Source of the DNA: JBBDWJ01 sp040902925
GTDB taxonomy: Bacteria; Acidobacteriota; Terriglobia; Bryobacterales; UBA6623
Assembly (NCBI GenBank): GCA_040902925.1
Contig: JBBDWJ010000050.1
Location: 1-8,171, forward strand
Direction: 5' to 3'
DNA: 8,171 bases
The notes below the pieces were generated by a model. The model saw only the letters and a program-made list of their open reading frames with translations, was not told the origin of the DNA and searched no databases. Positions 5,739 to 8,171 of the stretch are shown one piece after another; position 1 is the first letter of the stretch; each line of letters begins with the position of its first letter. Made by a program: the position numbers and the translations under genes.

Positions 5739-6911
5739 TCATGCCGCGGCTGCGGTTGATTGCTTTTTGGAGCGCGAGTGTTCGATCTGCAGCAGTTGGC
5801 AGACCCGCTCAACGTATGCCTCGTAGGTGAACTCGGCTGCGGCTCGCTGCCCGTTGCTCGCCATGCGGCTCCACAGGCCCGGGCTAAGCACAATCCGCTC
5901 GATCTCCCTGGCAAAGCCGGCGACGTCGTCAACAGGCAAGCTAATCCCCGCTCCGCTGTGCTCGAGGACCTGGGGAATACAAGAAACTGCGCCGGCCAAC
6001 GGCACGGAGCGAAACGCCATCGCTTCGGCAAGCACTTTTGGCCAGCCTTCGGTTGACGAGGGCAGTAAGAAAAAGTGCGCCTGGTGATACAGCGCCTCGA
6101 GAGCGGTCCGCGACAGCCAGCCATGGAATTTCACGCTGCCGGCGAGCCCCAGCCGTGAGGTCAACTCCTCGAGCTTCGCGGCCTCGGGGCCGTCTCCGGC
6201 GACGTGCAGCCTGGCGTTGAGGCCATGGTTTCGTAGCTCGTCGAGGATACGTAATGCCCGCTCAGCGCCTTTCGAACGCCGCAAGCGTCCGGCAAACAAC
6301 AGCCGCAGCGGCTCGCCGAGTTGCTTGTCGCGTGTCTGGAGCCTGGCGTTCTCGAGCTCTGCTTCGGTGAAGCACGGGTTGTGGCACGAAATCACGTGCG
6401 GCGGCTGGTTGGGCCATTCGCCGTTGATCGTCACTAGGCCTTTGTGAATGCCTCGCTCGAGCCATCGCCGTTGCAGGCGATAGAAAAATGGATCACGTTC
6501 GTGCGGCCGCCAATTTCCGGCGTACTTCACCCAGCGAATTTTTGGCCGTTTCATGAAGCGCAGTAGCAGCAACGCTTCGAGGCTGATGTTTGCAGGGCAA
6601 CGCACATGAACGGCATCAGCACGTCGAAGTTCGCGCCAACAGGCAGCCAGGTAGCGCGGCGAGCGGACTAGAATCCCCAGCTTCGCCAAAAAGCCGCGCC
6701 CTCCCGAGGCCGGTAAAGGCAGAAAGCAGATCGTGGGCGAGGTATAGGGCAATGAGGTAGGTGGAGGCGGTCCGCGGTGGAGCGCCGCCAGATGACGCAC
6801 CTCGTCAAAGACCTCCGCAAGATGGTCGATTTCGCGCACCGCCGGTCCCCAGCCGTGCACATGGCCTGACGCCAGGTAGTGAGCCATGTTGGAGATGATC
6901 AGCAGTTTCAT
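5739..6911 (-). CDS. GT4-family glycosyltransferase
   Basis: A complete 390-residue GT-B glycosyltransferase, near the usual family length. The N-terminal domain starts MKLLIISNMAHYLASGHVHGWGPAVREIDHLA, an acceptor-side opening in which the GWGP loop precedes the first helix. VHVRCPANISLEAL (101-114) and KYAGNWRP (129-136) follow. The donor domain has LLFAGRLRRSKGAERAL (204-220), with R209 and K214 of the R-x4-K motif, then HVAGDGPE (236-243), KFHGWLSR (261-268) and STEGWPKVLAEAMAF (286-300), with E288 and E296 forming an intact E-x7-E. All expected donor-binding residues are present. The C-terminus ends in a short Lys/Ser/Ala tail. It lies 90 nt after the upstream GT4 gene and 75 nt before the next one, with no evident promoter or terminator in either gap. 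It is presumably cotranscribed in the polysaccharide block. Donor sugar cannot be read from the sequence. Confidence 0.93.
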   Translation of the reverse strand: MKLLIISNMAHYLASGHVHGWGPAVREIDHLAEVFDEVRHLAALHRGPPPPTSLPYTSPTICFLPLPASGGRGFLAKLGILVRSPRYLAACWRELRRADAVHVRCPANISLEALLLLRFMKRPKIRWVKYAGNWRPHERDPFFYRLQRRWLERGIHKGLVTINGEWPNQPPHVISCHNPCFTEAELENARLQTRDKQLGEPLRLLFAGRLRRSKGAERALRILDELRNHGLNARLHVAGDGPEAAKLEELTSRLGLAGSVKFHGWLSRTALEALYHQAHFFLLPSSTEGWPKVLAEAMAFRSVPLAGAVSCIPQVLEHSGAGISLPVDDVAGFAREIERIVLSPGLWSRMASNGQRAAAEFTYEAYVERVCQLLQIEHSRSKKQSTAAAA

Positions 6912-7001
6912 GGCGGCGTCAGCGAGCGATCCATCCCGTGGTTCGCGGACAAGAGTCCATAGCAGATGCAGAGTATTCCGTTCAGGCAGCGAGGCGCGGG
7001 T
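6912..7001. other. 90-nt gap between two GT4 genes
   Basis: There is no coding frame, terminator or clear promoter here. The only structure seen is a 4-bp stem with a 4-nt loop (6947-6958), too small to interpret. The start at 6911 lacks a recognisable Shine-Dalgarno sequence. Confidence 0.5.
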
Positions 7002-8171
7002 TCAGGCCGCCGTTTCCGCCGCACGCGGCTCAGGAAACTCGCGCTGCGCGACTTTTTCGTAGACACGGCGCCAGGCCGGCATCACGGCGCGAATATCAAA
7101 GTGGTTGAGGGCGATCTGTTTTCCGATGCGGGCTCGTTCGGATAGCTGGCGAGGAGTCGAGCTGAGCAGTTCGTCGATTGCGGCGGCCAGCGCAGCCGAG
7201 TCGTCGGGCGGTACGAAGCGTTCGACGCCGAGTTCCGCGGCGCGTTGGGCTATCCCGCCGATGTGTGTCGAGACGAGTGGGAGTCCAGCGGCAAGATGCT
7301 CGATGACGGCCAAGGGCCCCGATTCCGAGCGCGCAGCGTGCACGGCAAAGTCGAAGCGGTCGAGCCACGTGTGCACGTCTGTTCGTTCGCCGGCGAAGAA
7401 AACCTCGTTTTCCAACCCAAGGCGATTGGTTTCCCGCTGGCAGTCGTTCCAGTATTTCTGGTCGCGGACTCCGCCCACCACGACGATCTTGAACGCGCCG
7501 CGGCGGCTGCTTTGAGCGACCGCCGCCAGCAGTATGTCGATTCCCTTTTCCGGCCGCACACCGCCTAGGCAAACCCCGAGCAAGGCATCCTGCGAAACGC
7601 GAAATTCGCGTCGCATGTCGAACTTCGCCCGAAGACCGGGAGCGGTAACGCGCACGCCTGACGCTCTGACGACGCTATTTGGGCAGTTGCGCAGATCCAG
7701 CGCGCCGGGGATCAGACTGCGCCGTCCACTTGGAATGCCGCTGCGTTCAGCCCAGCCGTCCATCTCGGCGCATACACCGACATAGTGCGCAATATGCCGG
7801 CGGGCTAATGCCCGGAACCACAGAGGCGCCGACGTGTCCCGCCGCGCCTTCCCGGTGTGATCGTGCATGACCAACGGCTGGCGAATCAGGCCGAGCGTCT
7901 TCACGAACACCAGGAACGAAAGCGTGGTGCGGCCGTGGGAATGAATCACGTCGGGCTTTTGCTGCTGAACCCATCGAGCGAAGCGGCGTATCGCGGCCCA
8001 GTCGAAACGCCGGGTTCTTTCCAGAACACAGGCGGGAACTCCCGTCTTCAACTGCGCCGCCATGTCGCAGCCGCCGCGGGTGACACATACCGACACGTCG
8101 GCTCCGGCGGAGAGCGTCTGGTTGGCGATCTCGACGAGCGCTCGCTGCGCACCGCCAGGGCGGAGGGTATC
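7002..8171 (-). CDS. GT4-family glycosyltransferase, 5' end beyond the window
   Basis: The frame is open to the right edge, so the true start lies outside; 389 residues are visible. The edge segment DTLRPGGAQRALVEIANQTLSAGADVSV reads as a normal GT4 N-terminus with the GGAQR acceptor loop (6-10). The GTG at 8096 is therefore an internal codon, and only a short N-terminal piece should be missing. Other landmarks, counted from the edge: PDVIHSHGRTT (73-83), HDHTGKAR (103-110), LGGVRPEKGIDILLAAV (202-218) with R206 and K209 at the phosphate-binding site, and SESGPLAVIEHLAAGLPLVSTHIGG (282-306), with E283 and E291 forming an intact E-x7-E. It is first in the visible leftward block and so the likely upstream part of the same operon. 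Probable role: one sugar transfer in surface-glycan assembly. Confidence 0.92.
   Translation of the reverse strand, partial: DTLRPGGAQRALVEIANQTLSAGADVSVCVTRGGCDMAAQLKTGVPACVLERTRRFDWAAIRRFARWVQQQKPDVIHSHGRTTLSFLVFVKTLGLIRQPLVMHDHTGKARRDTSAPLWFRALARRHIAHYVGVCAEMDGWAERSGIPSGRRSLIPGALDLRNCPNSVVRASGVRVTAPGLRAKFDMRREFRVSQDALLGVCLGGVRPEKGIDILLAAVAQSSRRGAFKIVVVGGVRDQKYWNDCQRETNRLGLENEVFFAGERTDVHTWLDRFDFAVHAARSESGPLAVIEHLAAGLPLVSTHIGGIAQRAAELGVERFVPPDDSAALAAAIDELLSSTPRQLSERARIGKQIALNHFDIRAVMPAWRRVYEKVAQREFPEPRAAETAA

Noticed and set aside
6464..6481. Inverted repeat atcgcc/ggcgat resembling the second hairpin of the dispersed repeat
   Set aside because: It lies in a conserved coding stretch of the GT4 gene, has a different 6-nt loop and no GNRA hairpin beside it, so chance similarity is likelier.
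6691..6735. Pro-rich LPLPASGGRG segment as a repeat element inserted in the GT4 gene
   Set aside because: Related enzymes carry a similar Pro-Gly stretch at this position as far as I recall, and the frame and flanking domain are undisturbed.

Overview
The window is GC-rich bacterial DNA with dense coding. One gene reads rightward on the + strand. Five genes read leftward on the - strand as one co-directional block. Three things look like Acidobacteriota, perhaps of the Bryobacter/Solibacter type: a zinc-ribbon plus RDD membrane protein, glycosyltransferases of a style common there, and small structured intergenic repeats. That placement is an impression from protein style and composition, not a database result.

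Layout. Bases 1-413 are non-coding. They hold two copies, in opposite orientations, of a small repeat that folds into a hairpin with a GNRA tetraloop, then a possible promoter, two tight hairpins and a strong ribosome binding site. Bases 414-1538 (+) encode a zinc-ribbon/RDD-domain membrane protein. Bases 1539-1719 separate it from the convergent leftward block and carry a third copy of the hairpin repeat.

The leftward block, in transcription order, has five genes. First is a GT4 glycosyltransferase cut by the right edge (7002-8171). Two further GT4 glycosyltransferases follow (5739-6911 and 4518-5663). Next is a PaaK/CapK-like adenylate-forming enzyme (3070-4512) whose start lies 5 nt after the preceding stop. 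Last, after a 294-nt gap, is an ExoA-like GT2 glycosyltransferase with a C-terminal membrane region (1720-2775).

Four glycosyltransferases with one acyl-activating-type enzyme form the core of a surface polysaccharide (exopolysaccharide, capsule or O-antigen-like) assembly locus. The GT4 and GT2 enzymes would add sugars to a lipid-linked precursor at the inner face of the membrane. The PaaK-like enzyme may activate a carboxylic acid that decorates the glycan. No initiating transferase, flippase, polymerase or chain-length regulator is visible, so the locus probably continues beyond 8171.

The most unusual signals are the three-copy GNRA-hairpin repeat around the RDD gene, and a glycosyltransferase interdomain linker that looks built by two short tandem duplications (16 + 8 bp) whose lengths sum to a multiple of three. 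I found no tRNA, rRNA, CRISPR array, insertion sequence or clearly novel multi-gene system.
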